The notes under the pieces: generated by a model | The model's input: only the letters and a program-made list of their open reading frames with translations | What the model was told of the DNA's origin: nothing | Databases searched by the model: none | NCBI GenBank assembly: GCA_938091675.1 | Contig: CALKMX010000013.1 | Coordinates: forward strand, 1-62,790 | Reading direction: 5' to 3' | Length of the DNA stretch: 62,790 nucleotides | From: an uncultured Opitutales bacterium | GTDB lineage: Bacteria; Verrucomicrobiota; Verrucomicrobiia; Opitutales; Seribacteraceae | Position numbers and translations under genes: made by a program | Part shown: in pieces, positions 17,490-26,448 of the stretch | Layout of the letters: every line of letters begins with the position of its first letter | Position numbering within the stretch: the stretch's first letter is position 1

Positions 17490-18476
17490 ATGCTTTCCCG
17501 GGTGGCAGATAATTTATACTGGATGAGCCGTTACATCGAAAGGGCGGATGGAATGGCCCGCATGATTCAAGTTCATCAAAATCAGGCATTAGAATATGTT
17601 CAAAACGATCAACAATTGAAAGAGTTCTGGCAACCGGTTCTTCAATCCATCTGTGCGGAACAGGTTCATCCAGAAAGTGATGCATTTCAAAAAATTGGTA
17701 AGGTATTAATCTTTTCTGAATCCTATCCAAATTCGATTATTTCCTGCCTATTTCTTGCCCGAGAAAATGCCCGTATGGTCAGGGATCAATTATCTGAGGA
17801 ACTTTGGTTGGAGCTTAACAACATATACCTGTTTTTTCGTAATGGTGATGCCTTGGATCTCTTCAATCAAGGGTCTGATCTTTTACTGGATAGAATAACC
17901 CGCTTTTCCTTGGTTTTTCAGGGACTGGCAGATGCAACTGTGCCACACAGTGAGGGCTGGAGATTTCTTTCGCTGGGAAAATATCTCGAACGGGCAGATC
18001 AAACCAGCCGGATGATCGATACCTTAAACCTAAGAATCAAGGAACCCACCCGGGCGGATTTGATGTCGGTTTTACGTTGTTGCATTGCCCTGTCTGCATT
18101 CCGGCAACAATTTCGTGGAAATCTTTCGCTTCAGAATGTAGCAAGTTTTCTGCTCTTTTCTGAAGATTTTCCCAGATCGATCCGGTTTTGTATCCGGACG
18201 ATTGATCATAGTCTGCACACCCTATCTGGTGTGCCCACAGGAACATTTTCCAACGAGGCCGAAAGGCTCACCGGTTCTACCCTGGCAATGGTTAATTTTA
18301 CGGATTGGAACCAGGTGCAATCGAAGGGCTTGCACGAAACCTTGGACGAATTGCAGACTACCCTGATTGAAATAGGACAGCGGATTTTTGAGACTTATGT
18401 GCTGCTCCCCTCAGAGATTAAAAGCCTAGGCGAACGAAGTTCTGCCAACTTTACCCAAGCGCAACAACAGCAGTGA
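17490..18476 (+). CDS. Alpha-E domain protein (DUF403)
   Basis: A 328-residue, almost wholly helical protein. The beginning, MLSRVADNLYWMSRYIERAD, is the hallmark of DUF403, and a second copy of the motif (FLSLGKYLERADQTSRMID) lies about residue 165. It is the obligate genomic partner of the permuted ATP-grasp protein, from which it is separated by 3 bp. Its own biochemical role is not known. It may scaffold or hand on the product of the ATP-grasp enzyme. Confidence 0.93.
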   Translation: MLSRVADNLYWMSRYIERADGMARMIQVHQNQALEYVQNDQQLKEFWQPVLQSICAEQVHPESDAFQKIGKVLIFSESYPNSIISCLFLARENARMVRDQLSEELWLELNNIYLFFRNGDALDLFNQGSDLLLDRITRFSLVFQGLADATVPHSEGWRFLSLGKYLERADQTSRMIDTLNLRIKEPTRADLMSVLRCCIALSAFRQQFRGNLSLQNVASFLLFSEDFPRSIRFCIRTIDHSLHTLSGVPTGTFSNEAERLTGSTLAMVNFTDWNQVQSKGLHETLDELQTTLIEIGQRIFETYVLLPSEIKSLGERSSANFTQAQQQQ

Positions 18477-18529
18477 TTTCTTTGGGAAATCTCTATGTTT
18501 TGGGCTAGGAATACCCGTTGATTCGAATT

Positions 18530-19384
18530 ATGCGACTCTATGTTTTTCACCGTACAAGTTACCATTACCCATCCCCGGTCACGCAAAGCTATAATGAATT
18601 AAGGCTTCACCCCATAACCAACGATTGGCAGAAATGTATTTCCTCCACGCTTTCAATTTTACCGATTTGCCGCGCCCAAAGCTACTTGGATTTAAATGGA
18701 AATATTGTTCATTATTTTGAGTTGCCTGAGGAGCACCAAAAATTGGTGATTGAAGCACGCTCCTTGGTTGAAACCAGCACTCGAGTAGATTTTGAAAACT
18801 TTCCCTATGGGGTAAAGCTGACCAATTTATCTAAGATGGAAGGCGTTCCCGAGTACCGGGACTATTTGCAAACTTCAACCTATGTGGAAATAAACCCTAA
18901 GGTCTGGCGTATGGCGGTTGATCTACAGGAAGGTTCCAAAGATGTTTTCCAGACCGCTTACCAGGTGATGGAATTTATTTACAATAACTTTGAATACAGT
19001 AAGTCAACGACCACCGTGGATACCCATGCAAATGAAGTCTTGGAAATTCGCAAGGGGGTCTGCCAGGACTTTGCTCATGCGGCCTTGGCCCTTTGCCGGT
19101 GTCTCGGAATTCCCGCCCGTTATGTAAGTGGATATTTTTTTGATTCAACCTGTGATCGAAGAATGCGGGGCTCGCAAGCATCTCATGCCTGGATCGAGGT
19201 GATGGTCCATGGGCACGGTTGGTTCGGGTTGGATCCAACCAATAACCGGGTGGTGGATGATACTTACCTGATTTTGGGTACGGGAAGGGATTATCGCGAT
19301 GTTGCTCCAATAACGGGATCTTACTACGGGCCGACTCCCAATCAACTTGATGTCACGGTCCAGGTGAAACGGACGGATGAGTAA
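18530..19384 (+). CDS. Transglutaminase-like cysteine protease family protein
   Basis: 284 residues from the ATG at 18530; a TTG at 18518 is the only other nearby start. An N-terminal bacterial transglutaminase-associated beta domain (about 1-110) precedes the papain-like core. The triad is visible: RKGVCQDFAH (C178), ASHAWIEV (H219) and WFGLDPTNN (D235). No signal peptide is seen. It completes the ATP-grasp/alpha-E/transglutaminase cluster, where it may cleave or ligate the product. Its 3' end overlaps the convergent ABC ATPase gene by 32 bp. Confidence 0.92.
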   Translation: MRLYVFHRTSYHYPSPVTQSYNELRLHPITNDWQKCISSTLSILPICRAQSYLDLNGNIVHYFELPEEHQKLVIEARSLVETSTRVDFENFPYGVKLTNLSKMEGVPEYRDYLQTSTYVEINPKVWRMAVDLQEGSKDVFQTAYQVMEFIYNNFEYSKSTTTVDTHANEVLEIRKGVCQDFAHAALALCRCLGIPARYVSGYFFDSTCDRRMRGSQASHAWIEVMVHGHGWFGLDPTNNRVVDDTYLILGTGRDYRDVAPITGSYYGPTPNQLDVTVQVKRTDE

Positions 19385-21062
19385 AAGAAAAGTTCTTGGA
19401 ACGGTTGGCCGCAGGAATGGAATTAATCAGTTGCTGAGTGTACTTAGTTTGGGGGTCGTTATAAATATTTTCCGCAGAGCCGCTTTCGACAATCTGTCCC
19501 TTTTGCATAACCGAGATTTGGTCAGACATAAATTTGACTACCCCCAAATCGTGCGAGATAAAGAGGTAAGTTAATCCGCGGGAAGCTTGCAGGGATTTTA
19601 ATAAATTAAGAACTTGTGCCTGAACGGATACATCCATGGCACTGACACATTCGTCGCAGACAATAAATTCTGGCTCAGTGGTAAGCGCCCTGGCCACACA
19701 GATTCTTTGCCTTTGACCCCCTGAGAATTCATGGGGATAGCGGGCAAGGTGTTCTTCCCCCAGTCCGACCTCTTCAAGCAGGTCGATCACCCGTTTGATT
19801 CGCTCCCGTTTGGAGCTCCCTAGGTTGTGGACAATCATTGGCTCAACCAATGCCTGTTCAATGGTCAGGCGGGGATTTAGCGAGGCATAGGGATCTTGAA
19901 AGATGATCTGCATGGACTTACGGAATTGCTTTTCATGCGGGTGTCCCTTGTGTCCAACCGGAATTCCATTGAATAAAATTTCTCCTGATTGTCGACGGAT
20001 CAAATTGAGGAGACTTCTTCCAAGAGAAGTTTTCCCTGAACCGGATTCTCCCACCAGTCCATGGGTTGAGCCCTGGGGGATTTTTATACTTACATCATTC
20101 ACCGCCCGCACCGATCCTTCATCGGTGGTAAATTCAACCACCAGGCGTTTAGCCTCAACCAGAGTTTTGGCGGATTTCGAAGAGGTTTTAGGCGGCGATG
20201 TGTCGGCTGGTGATTTTTCGGTCTCCTTCCCGGGATTGATGAAATCCTCCACCGTGGGAAGTCGGTCATCTGAAGTTTCCAAAGTGGGCCGGCATGCAAT
20301 CAGTGCTTTTACATAGGGGTGTTTGGGATGAGTAAAAATGGATGCGGTATCATTTTGTTCGACCACTTTGCCACGGTACATTACCACGACACGGTCTGCC
20401 AATTCCGCTACCAAGCCTAAGTCGTGGCTGACAAAAAGAACACTGACACCCAGTTCAGAACAAAGTTCCCGAAGAATACTCAATACTTTTGCCTGAACCG
20501 TAACATCAAGGGCAGTCGTAGGTTCATCTGCCAGGAGCAGGGCTGGCTGGGTGATCAAGGCCATAGCAATCATTGCCCGCTGGCGCATTCCACCCGAAAA
20601 TTCGTGCGGATAAGAGTTTGGATATTCTTTCACCCGGTGAACCCCTACTTTGGCGAGCATCTCCAGTGCTTTTCTTTTCGCTTCTGCCGGCTTGCAGATT
20701 TTATGAATGATTAACGGCTCTGCAACCTGATCCAAAACCGTCATAAAAGGATTAAGGCAGCTCATCGGATCCTGAAAAATCATGGAAATTTCCTTACCGC
20801 GAATCCTGCGCATCTTGTCCTCATCTAGTTGTAGAAGATCTTTGCTGGACCATTCAATCTTACCCTCTCCAAATTGAGCGGGGGGGCAGGGAAGGAGCTG
20901 GAGGACAGAGTTGCAGGTGACCGATTTGCCCGATCCCGACTCACCGACAAGCCCGACAATTTCTCCCGGACCAATGGCAAGATCTATCCCGTCAACCGCA
21001 CGAATGATTCCTTCGCGAGTATGAAAGCTGACCTCTAAGTTGCGGATAGTAAGCTGACCCAT
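19353..21062 (-). CDS. Oligopeptide ABC transporter, fused double ATP-binding protein (DppD-DppF/GsiA-like)
   Basis: 569 residues from the ATG at 21062, which leaves 7 bp after the permease stop; an earlier in-frame start at 21101 would overlap the permease. Two complete nucleotide-binding domains are present. The first has [26 protein letters not shown] and [12 protein letters not shown]. The second has [26 protein letters not shown] and [12 protein letters not shown], where Cys replaces the usual Pro after Asp-Glu. An OppDF-type extension follows the first domain. It energises peptide import through the permeases encoded upstream. The 3' end overlaps the transglutaminase gene by 32 bp. Confidence 0.95.
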   Translation of the reverse strand: MGQLTIRNLEVSFHTREGIIRAVDGIDLAIGPGEIVGLVGESGSGKSVTCNSVLQLLPCPPAQFGEGKIEWSSKDLLQLDEDKMRRIRGKEISMIFQDPMSCLNPFMTVLDQVAEPLIIHKICKPAEAKRKALEMLAKVGVHRVKEYPNSYPHEFSGGMRQRAMIAMALITQPALLLADEPTTALDVTVQAKVLSILRELCSELGVSVLFVSHDLGLVAELADRVVVMYRGKVVEQNDTASIFTHPKHPYVKALIACRPTLETSDDRLPTVEDFINPGKETEKSPADTSPPKTSSKSAKTLVEAKRLVVEFTTDEGSVRAVNDVSIKIPQGSTHGLVGESGSGKTSLGRSLLNLIRRQSGEILFNGIPVGHKGHPHEKQFRKSMQIIFQDPYASLNPRLTIEQALVEPMIVHNLGSSKRERIKRVIDLLEEVGLGEEHLARYPHEFSGGQRQRICVARALTTEPEFIVCDECVSAMDVSVQAQVLNLLKSLQASRGLTYLFISHDLGVVKFMSDQISVMQKGQIVESGSAENIYNDPQTKYTQQLINSIPAANRSKNFSFTHPSVSPGP

Positions 21063-21069
21063 GGTAAAA

Positions 21070-21930
21070 TTAGTCCTTTGAGGATTTGGGGTCCAATGCA
21101 TCCCTTAATCCATCCCCTAAAAAATTCAGGGCAAAAAGAGTGAGGCAAAAAAACATACCGGGGAAAAAGAGCAACCAGGGGGCGGCATCCATCTTTTCCG
21201 CTCCTTCCTTGATCAAACTTCCCCAAGAACTCATCGGTGCCTGTACGCCCAGTCCGAGAAAGCTTAAGACAGATTCCAGCAGCATGACCGCGGGCACCGT
21301 AAGCGTAGCATAAATTATAATGGGCCCGATCAGGTTTGGTAGTAAGTGATGGAAAAGGATACGGAGATGAGAATAGCCTAAAGCTCTGGCTGCTTCGATA
21401 AACTCAGCATTTTTTAAATTTATCGTTTGGGCACGGGTGATGCGGGCCATCGTTAACCATTCCACCGCCCCTATGGCCAAAAAGAGGAGGAGAAAGTTAC
21501 GCCCGAATAGCACCATTAATAAAATTACAAAAATGATAAATGGAAGAGAGTACAGAACATCTACCAGCCGCATCATCCATGCATCCAGCCGCCCACCGCA
21601 ATAGCCTGAAAGCATGCCATATGTCACCCCAATAACCAAGGAAACCAGGGTGGCGAGCAAACCGACTGCCAGGGAGATCCTTCCGCCATAAGTGGTGCGG
21701 GCAAAAAGGTCTCTCCCCAGGTTGTCTGTGCCAAACAGATGAGTTGTATCTGGGCTTTGAAAGACACGGTCGAGGTTTTGCTGGTCGTATGAATAAGAAC
21801 AAAGCAGCGGTCCCAACAGAGAAATCAAAGCAACGGCAGCAAGAAGGAAGAGGCTGGCCATTGCCATCTTGTTTGCCCGTAAGCGAAGCCAGGCGTCTCT
21901 GCCCAAGGATGAGGAGTGGGTTGAGCTCAT
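21070..21930 (-). CDS. Oligopeptide ABC transporter permease (OppC/DppC-like)
   Basis: A 286-residue inner-membrane permease with an OppC-type N-terminal helix and a BPD_transp_1 core. The EAA loop EFIEAARALGYSHLRILFHH faces the ATPase. FGTDNLGRDLFARTTYGGR is the conserved OppC periplasmic motif. Its ATG overlaps the OppB stop by 4 bp, showing coupling. Confidence 0.95.
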   Translation of the reverse strand: MSSTHSSSLGRDAWLRLRANKMAMASLFLLAAVALISLLGPLLCSYSYDQQNLDRVFQSPDTTHLFGTDNLGRDLFARTTYGGRISLAVGLLATLVSLVIGVTYGMLSGYCGGRLDAWMMRLVDVLYSLPFIIFVILLMVLFGRNFLLLFLAIGAVEWLTMARITRAQTINLKNAEFIEAARALGYSHLRILFHHLLPNLIGPIIIYATLTVPAVMLLESVLSFLGLGVQAPMSSWGSLIKEGAEKMDAAPWLLFFPGMFFCLTLFALNFLGDGLRDALDPKSSKD

Positions 21931-22847
21931 TTTTCCTGCCTTGCTTTAGGGTCTAGCCAAGCCTGTAAAAGATCCACCAAAAGATTAAGCAGAATGATGA
22001 GGGAGGCATAAAAAAGCACAGTGCCCAAGACCATGGTGTAATCCCGGTTGAAAGCAGCGGTTACAAAAAACTTGCCCAGCCCGGGTATGAAAAAAATACT
22101 CTCAATCACAAATGAACCCGTAATTAAACCGGCAAATGCGGGCCCCAGAAAAGTAACCACAGGTAAGAGACCACCACGGGCGGCATGTTTTGTGAGGATT
22201 CTCCAGGATTTTGCCCCCTTGGCCCGGGCAGTACGCACATAATCCTGCTGTAAGGTTTCGAGCATACCCGCTCGGGTGAGCCGGGCAATATAGGCAGCAT
22301 AAAACAGGCCCAGGGTAAGGGAAGGAAGCACCCAGTCTGCAGGACCGTACCAACCCAGGGGTGGAAACATTCCCAGCTGGGTGGAAAGTGCGTAGATTAA
22401 AAGTGGTCCAAGGACAAATGTTGGCAAACAGATACCAGCCATGGACAAGCTCATTGGCAGGTAATCAACCCAGCTGTTTTTTCTTAGAGCGGCGATCATT
22501 CCCGCGGGTATGCCAACCATCAGTGCGATCAGTAAAGACAACAGGCCCAGGGTTAAGGAGACTGGAAATGCCGTCGCTATCAATTCGGACACCTCCCATT
22601 CAGGATATTTAAAGGAAGGGCCTAAGTCTCCTTGCAATAGGTTTTTTAAATACAGCAAGTACTGGTCGAACAAAGGCCGATCCAAGCCAAAATGACTCTG
22701 AAGTTTGATTTTGATTTCCTCAGGGATTGCCCGTTCAGAATCGAAAGGGCCCCCTGGTGCATAGCGGGTCATAAAAAAGGTCAGAGTGGCAATAACCCAT
22801 AGGGTGGGAACAGCCTGCAACACGCGGGAAATGATGAGCTTCCTCAC
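21927..22847 (-). CDS. Oligopeptide ABC transporter permease (OppB/DppB-like)
   Basis: 306 residues with six membrane helices. The N-terminal RKLIISRVLQAVPTLWVIAT, FFMTRYAPGGPFD and the EAA loop DYVRTARAKGAKSWRILTKH are standard OppB landmarks. The ATG overlaps the end of the substrate-binding protein gene by 4 bp. It pairs with OppC to form the import channel. Confidence 0.95.
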   Translation of the reverse strand: MRKLIISRVLQAVPTLWVIATLTFFMTRYAPGGPFDSERAIPEEIKIKLQSHFGLDRPLFDQYLLYLKNLLQGDLGPSFKYPEWEVSELIATAFPVSLTLGLLSLLIALMVGIPAGMIAALRKNSWVDYLPMSLSMAGICLPTFVLGPLLIYALSTQLGMFPPLGWYGPADWVLPSLTLGLFYAAYIARLTRAGMLETLQQDYVRTARAKGAKSWRILTKHAARGGLLPVVTFLGPAFAGLITGSFVIESIFFIPGLGKFFVTAAFNRDYTMVLGTVLFYASLIILLNLLVDLLQAWLDPKARQEK

Positions 22848-24490
22848 GGAGAATCCTCCTTCTCCAGATACACATATTTGTAGGGGTGATGATCCAGTAG
22901 GGTGGGGTGCCAGCCTTTTACGGTCGGGTGGCGCAGGGTAAGATGCACATAAAAGTATAAGGGCAGGATGGGCACCTCCTCAGCCAGGAGCTCTTCGCAG
23001 GTCTGGAAATTTGCCCATCTCTCCTCTTCCGAACCAGCCATCTCAGCACGCTGCAATGCATCATCATACAGGTTGTTGGTCCAGCCTGTCATATTTAAGC
23101 CCTCCCCGGAGCGCCACATATGAAGGAAAGTGTGAGGATCAACATAGTCCCCAATCCAGCCAGCCCTTGCCAGGGTGAATTCACCTTTGGCGACCGAGGA
23201 GAGGAAGACCTTCCATTCCATATTTAACAACCGGATTTCCACCCCAAGGGTATCTTTCCACATCCCGTGAAGAGCTTCGGCCACTTTCTTGTGCCCTTCG
23301 GAGGTGTTATAGGTCAGCTCAATGGGTGGCAACCTGTCCAATCCTTTTTCTTGGAGATAAGACTGAAGAAGTTTTTTGGCGCTATCAGGATCATAGCGGA
23401 ATCTGGGGGTGGGGGAAAAGCCACCGGTCCCCGGGGGAGTAAAGCTGGTCGCGGGCAATTGCCCGCCCTTTAGGACTTTATCCACCAATCTTTCCCGGTC
23501 AACTGCCAGGCAGAACGCCTGACGAACGCGCTGATCATCAAAGGGGGGAGCCTTCAAGTTGAAGCGGTAAAAATAGGTGCCAAGGTAGGGCTCAAAATGT
23601 AAATCATTTGGATATTTTTCCTTGAGGAAATCAATCCGGTCTGCCGATACACTCTGGGTCAAATGAAGAAATCCTGAACGATAGGCCCTTTCTTCAGTAA
23701 AGGTCGCCTCAATGGGGTAGAAACGAATCCCCTTTAGCTGGACGGCATCCGCATCCCAATAGGCATCATTCTTTTTTACCTCTATAACCGAATTGATTTG
23801 ATGTCCGCTAAGAAGAAAAGGTCCGTTCCCGACAAAATTTTGGGGCTTCGTCCAGGCTGTGCCAATTTTTTCGTAAGCCCCATGCTTCTCAATGGTTGGC
23901 CGGTGAACGGGAAACCAGGAGTAATGATTGAGCAACTGCAAAAAATAAGGAACTGGGTTTTCCAGAGTCAGTTGCAAAGTGAAATCGTCAAGCACGGCAA
24001 CTCCAACCTCTGCCTCTTCCCAGGCTTTGTGCCCCTGGTGGTAGGAGGAAGCATTTTTCAATGGATAAAGCATGGATGCATACTGAGAACCCAAGTTCGG
24101 GTTGAGGATTCGACGAAAGGAATAAGCGAAGTCGTGAGCGGTTACTGGGTCTCCATTGGACCACCGGCCGTTTTGCCGGAGTGTAAAAGTGTAAGTCTTA
24201 GCGTCTTCCGATATCTCCCACGATTTGGCCATTCCTGGAAGGGGCTTTAAAGATTTAGGGTCTTCGGAGACCAGGCCCTCTAAGAGAGCGGAAAGAATGT
24301 TGTGTGCGGCCACACTGGTGGAAAGATGAGGGTCGAGATGCTGGGGTTCTGCGCCAAGACCAAAGTGTAGGATCTTTTCTTCCAGAGCCTTCTCCACATT
24401 CGAGGGTTGAGAACACCCAAGGGCCACCAACAGGAAAGCCCCGATGGCCAAAAATCGAAAATGCTGAATCAATGGATAAAATATCTGCAT
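22844..24490 (-). CDS. Oligopeptide-binding lipoprotein (OppA family, SBP_bac_5)
   Basis: 548 residues from the ATG at 24490, chosen because it gives a lipoprotein signal ending FLLVALGC with the lipobox Cys at about residue 26. The mature protein shows the family's ALLEGLVSEDP, NGRWSNGDPVTAHDFAYSFR and FYRFNLKAPPFDDQRVRQAF motifs. It captures peptides outside the inner membrane for OppBC. It is the first gene of the minus-strand operon oppA-oppB-oppC-oppDF, and about 230 bp separate it from the divergent repeat-protein operon. Confidence 0.94.
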   Translation of the reverse strand: MQIFYPLIQHFRFLAIGAFLLVALGCSQPSNVEKALEEKILHFGLGAEPQHLDPHLSTSVAAHNILSALLEGLVSEDPKSLKPLPGMAKSWEISEDAKTYTFTLRQNGRWSNGDPVTAHDFAYSFRRILNPNLGSQYASMLYPLKNASSYHQGHKAWEEAEVGVAVLDDFTLQLTLENPVPYFLQLLNHYSWFPVHRPTIEKHGAYEKIGTAWTKPQNFVGNGPFLLSGHQINSVIEVKKNDAYWDADAVQLKGIRFYPIEATFTEERAYRSGFLHLTQSVSADRIDFLKEKYPNDLHFEPYLGTYFYRFNLKAPPFDDQRVRQAFCLAVDRERLVDKVLKGGQLPATSFTPPGTGGFSPTPRFRYDPDSAKKLLQSYLQEKGLDRLPPIELTYNTSEGHKKVAEALHGMWKDTLGVEIRLLNMEWKVFLSSVAKGEFTLARAGWIGDYVDPHTFLHMWRSGEGLNMTGWTNNLYDDALQRAEMAGSEEERWANFQTCEELLAEEVPILPLYFYVHLTLRHPTVKGWHPTLLDHHPYKYVYLEKEDSP

Positions 24491-24724
24491 GGATTGACTT
24501 GCACAAAATAGGAAAGAGGCAAGCATCTATGGCAAGCAAAAGGATATCCAATTGGATGGTTTGCATGATCTGCTATCCAACGAAGCATCCAAAAAAGTAA
24601 AAAAGTAAGGCATTCCGGCCTCATCTGGGTTTCGGCACATTTGCTAAGTAAAAGAAAAGGCTTGCGAGAATTTACTGTGCTGTCTTTTATCCGAAAAGAT
24701 ACCCTTATTTCCCTGATAATTACT

Positions 24725-26446
24725 ATGCTCAAGCCTTTGGCCTACTGTTTTTTCTTCTTCTCTTTATTAGCTGTATTCTCCTTTGGGCAAAATCCCGCCG
24801 ATATGCCCATGCGACAGGTAATGAGTGAGGCACAAGAACTTATAGGTGCTGGGGATTATGCTACGGCTGCCCCTTACCTTGATCAGTTGGAAATTCGTTT
24901 TGCCGGAGAAGGAAACCCAGAGGTCGAAAAAATCCTGGAACAATTTGGATATGTAAGAGGTGTCGGCTATCTCCAGAATTTTGGAAAAACAGGAGATATG
25001 GCGAACATGCAAAAAGCGGCGGATGCCTTTGCCAAATTTGTGGAGAAATATCCCGAAAATGAAAATGCGGTATCAGCGATGCAGCAGCGCACAACTTGTT
25101 TGCGTGCACTTCAGAAGTGGGACGAGGCAGCAGAGGTAATTGAGGAACTGTTAGACGAGAATAAACCCTTTAAGAAAAAAATCCTCAAAAGAAGCGAGTT
25201 AATGAATCTCTACTATGGTAGAGCTCAGTGCTACCACATTAAGCAAAACTGGAGAATGGGAGAAAATGCCTTTAATGAACTGTTAAAATTTTCAGAACTT
25301 GCCAAAGATGAAGATCGTGCCGCCTACGCGGTTTCGTGCATGGTTGAAATGTTTGTGCAGGAAAAACGGGTGGACGAAATTTTCCCCTTGCTTCCAAGGT
25401 TGTCAGGAGACACCCCCGCCCGTTTCGACCTCCGTTTGAATGTTAATTTAATGCAGGGTGCAGAGCTACTCAAAGAGCAGGACAGGCATGTGGAGGCATC
25501 CTTGCTATTTGCCCTCACCATGACCACCGAAGAGATCGTAACCTTTTATACAGCGAGGGAAAAACAGATCACCTACGAGATGGAGCAGATTCAGGCATTT
25601 ATTGACTCACAAAGCAGGGGATTGCCAGCCCAGCGAATCACTTCTTTAAAAAACAGGATTAATGATTTAGCCATGAAGGCAACCAGTGCCCGCAGTCATT
25701 TAAAACTTGCCAAGGATACACCTTCCTTCACCACGGTGCTGCGATGGCGCAAGGCAGATAACTTTCAGGCTTGCCAGAGAGAATGGGAATCATTTTGGGC
25801 TTTTTACTGGCTTTACAAAGATTTCCCGAACCATGAAATGGTCGAAAATTTTGTCTACGCTGCATTTGCATCCGCAAATAAGGTAAAGTTTAGGGAAAAA
25901 TCAATCGAACTGGGTGAAGAATATTTAGCCAACAAAGAACTTACCAAGTTTAGACCGGATGTTACCTTCATCATGGCAAATGCATACCGCCAGGAAGCAG
26001 TCAATCAAATGAGCGTTGTGGAAGAATTGCAGTCCTCTCTGGCCACGGTCGATAAGGAAAGGGCGGCGGAGGCAAAAGCTAAGGCAGATGAATACCAGGC
26101 TAGGTTTTTTCAATTATGTGATGACTTCATTGAGCTCATGCCTGATCACAAATATTCCCGTGAATTCATTGGCATGATGGGAGCGGAATTTTTCAAGAGG
26201 CAGGAGTTTGATAAGTTACTGAAAAAATTTGCCGGATTTGAAAACGGAACATTTGACCCCGCAATGGGCTATGCAAATATTAAGGAACTCCAGGGGACGG
26301 TTGCTATGGGCAGGGTCAATTACATGAGCGGGCTGGCTTTTCTCGCCAGCGGAAATTACGATGCGGCAAAGCCCTTTTTGGGAGCGGTGGTCGGGGTTAG
26401 TATCGAGGGGCTTCCGCTTGATGAGGCCGCCATTTCAGAGGAATAG
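24725..26446 (+). CDS. Exported helical-repeat (TPR-like) protein, first gene of an ExbBD-linked operon
   Basis: 573 residues from the ATG at 24725, where a signal peptide starts (hydrophobic run CFFFFSLLAVFSF then GQ). A farther upstream in-frame start would bury it. The mature protein is almost all helical, with TPR-like pairs such as AQELIGAGDYATAAPYLDQL, FAKFVEKYPENENAV and LRALQKWDEAAEVIEELLD. It has a coiled-coil-like segment near 270-330. No enzyme motif is seen. It lies immediately before a second repeat protein and upstream of exbB/exbD genes, so a role in a PMF-driven envelope machine is inferred. Confidence 0.8.
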   Translation: MLKPLAYCFFFFSLLAVFSFGQNPADMPMRQVMSEAQELIGAGDYATAAPYLDQLEIRFAGEGNPEVEKILEQFGYVRGVGYLQNFGKTGDMANMQKAADAFAKFVEKYPENENAVSAMQQRTTCLRALQKWDEAAEVIEELLDENKPFKKKILKRSELMNLYYGRAQCYHIKQNWRMGENAFNELLKFSELAKDEDRAAYAVSCMVEMFVQEKRVDEIFPLLPRLSGDTPARFDLRLNVNLMQGAELLKEQDRHVEASLLFALTMTTEEIVTFYTAREKQITYEMEQIQAFIDSQSRGLPAQRITSLKNRINDLAMKATSARSHLKLAKDTPSFTTVLRWRKADNFQACQREWESFWAFYWLYKDFPNHEMVENFVYAAFASANKVKFREKSIELGEEYLANKELTKFRPDVTFIMANAYRQEAVNQMSVVEELQSSLATVDKERAAEAKAKADEYQARFFQLCDDFIELMPDHKYSREFIGMMGAEFFKRQEFDKLLKKFAGFENGTFDPAMGYANIKELQGTVAMGRVNYMSGLAFLASGNYDAAKPFLGAVVGVSIEGLPLDEAAISEE

Positions 26447-26448
26447 AT

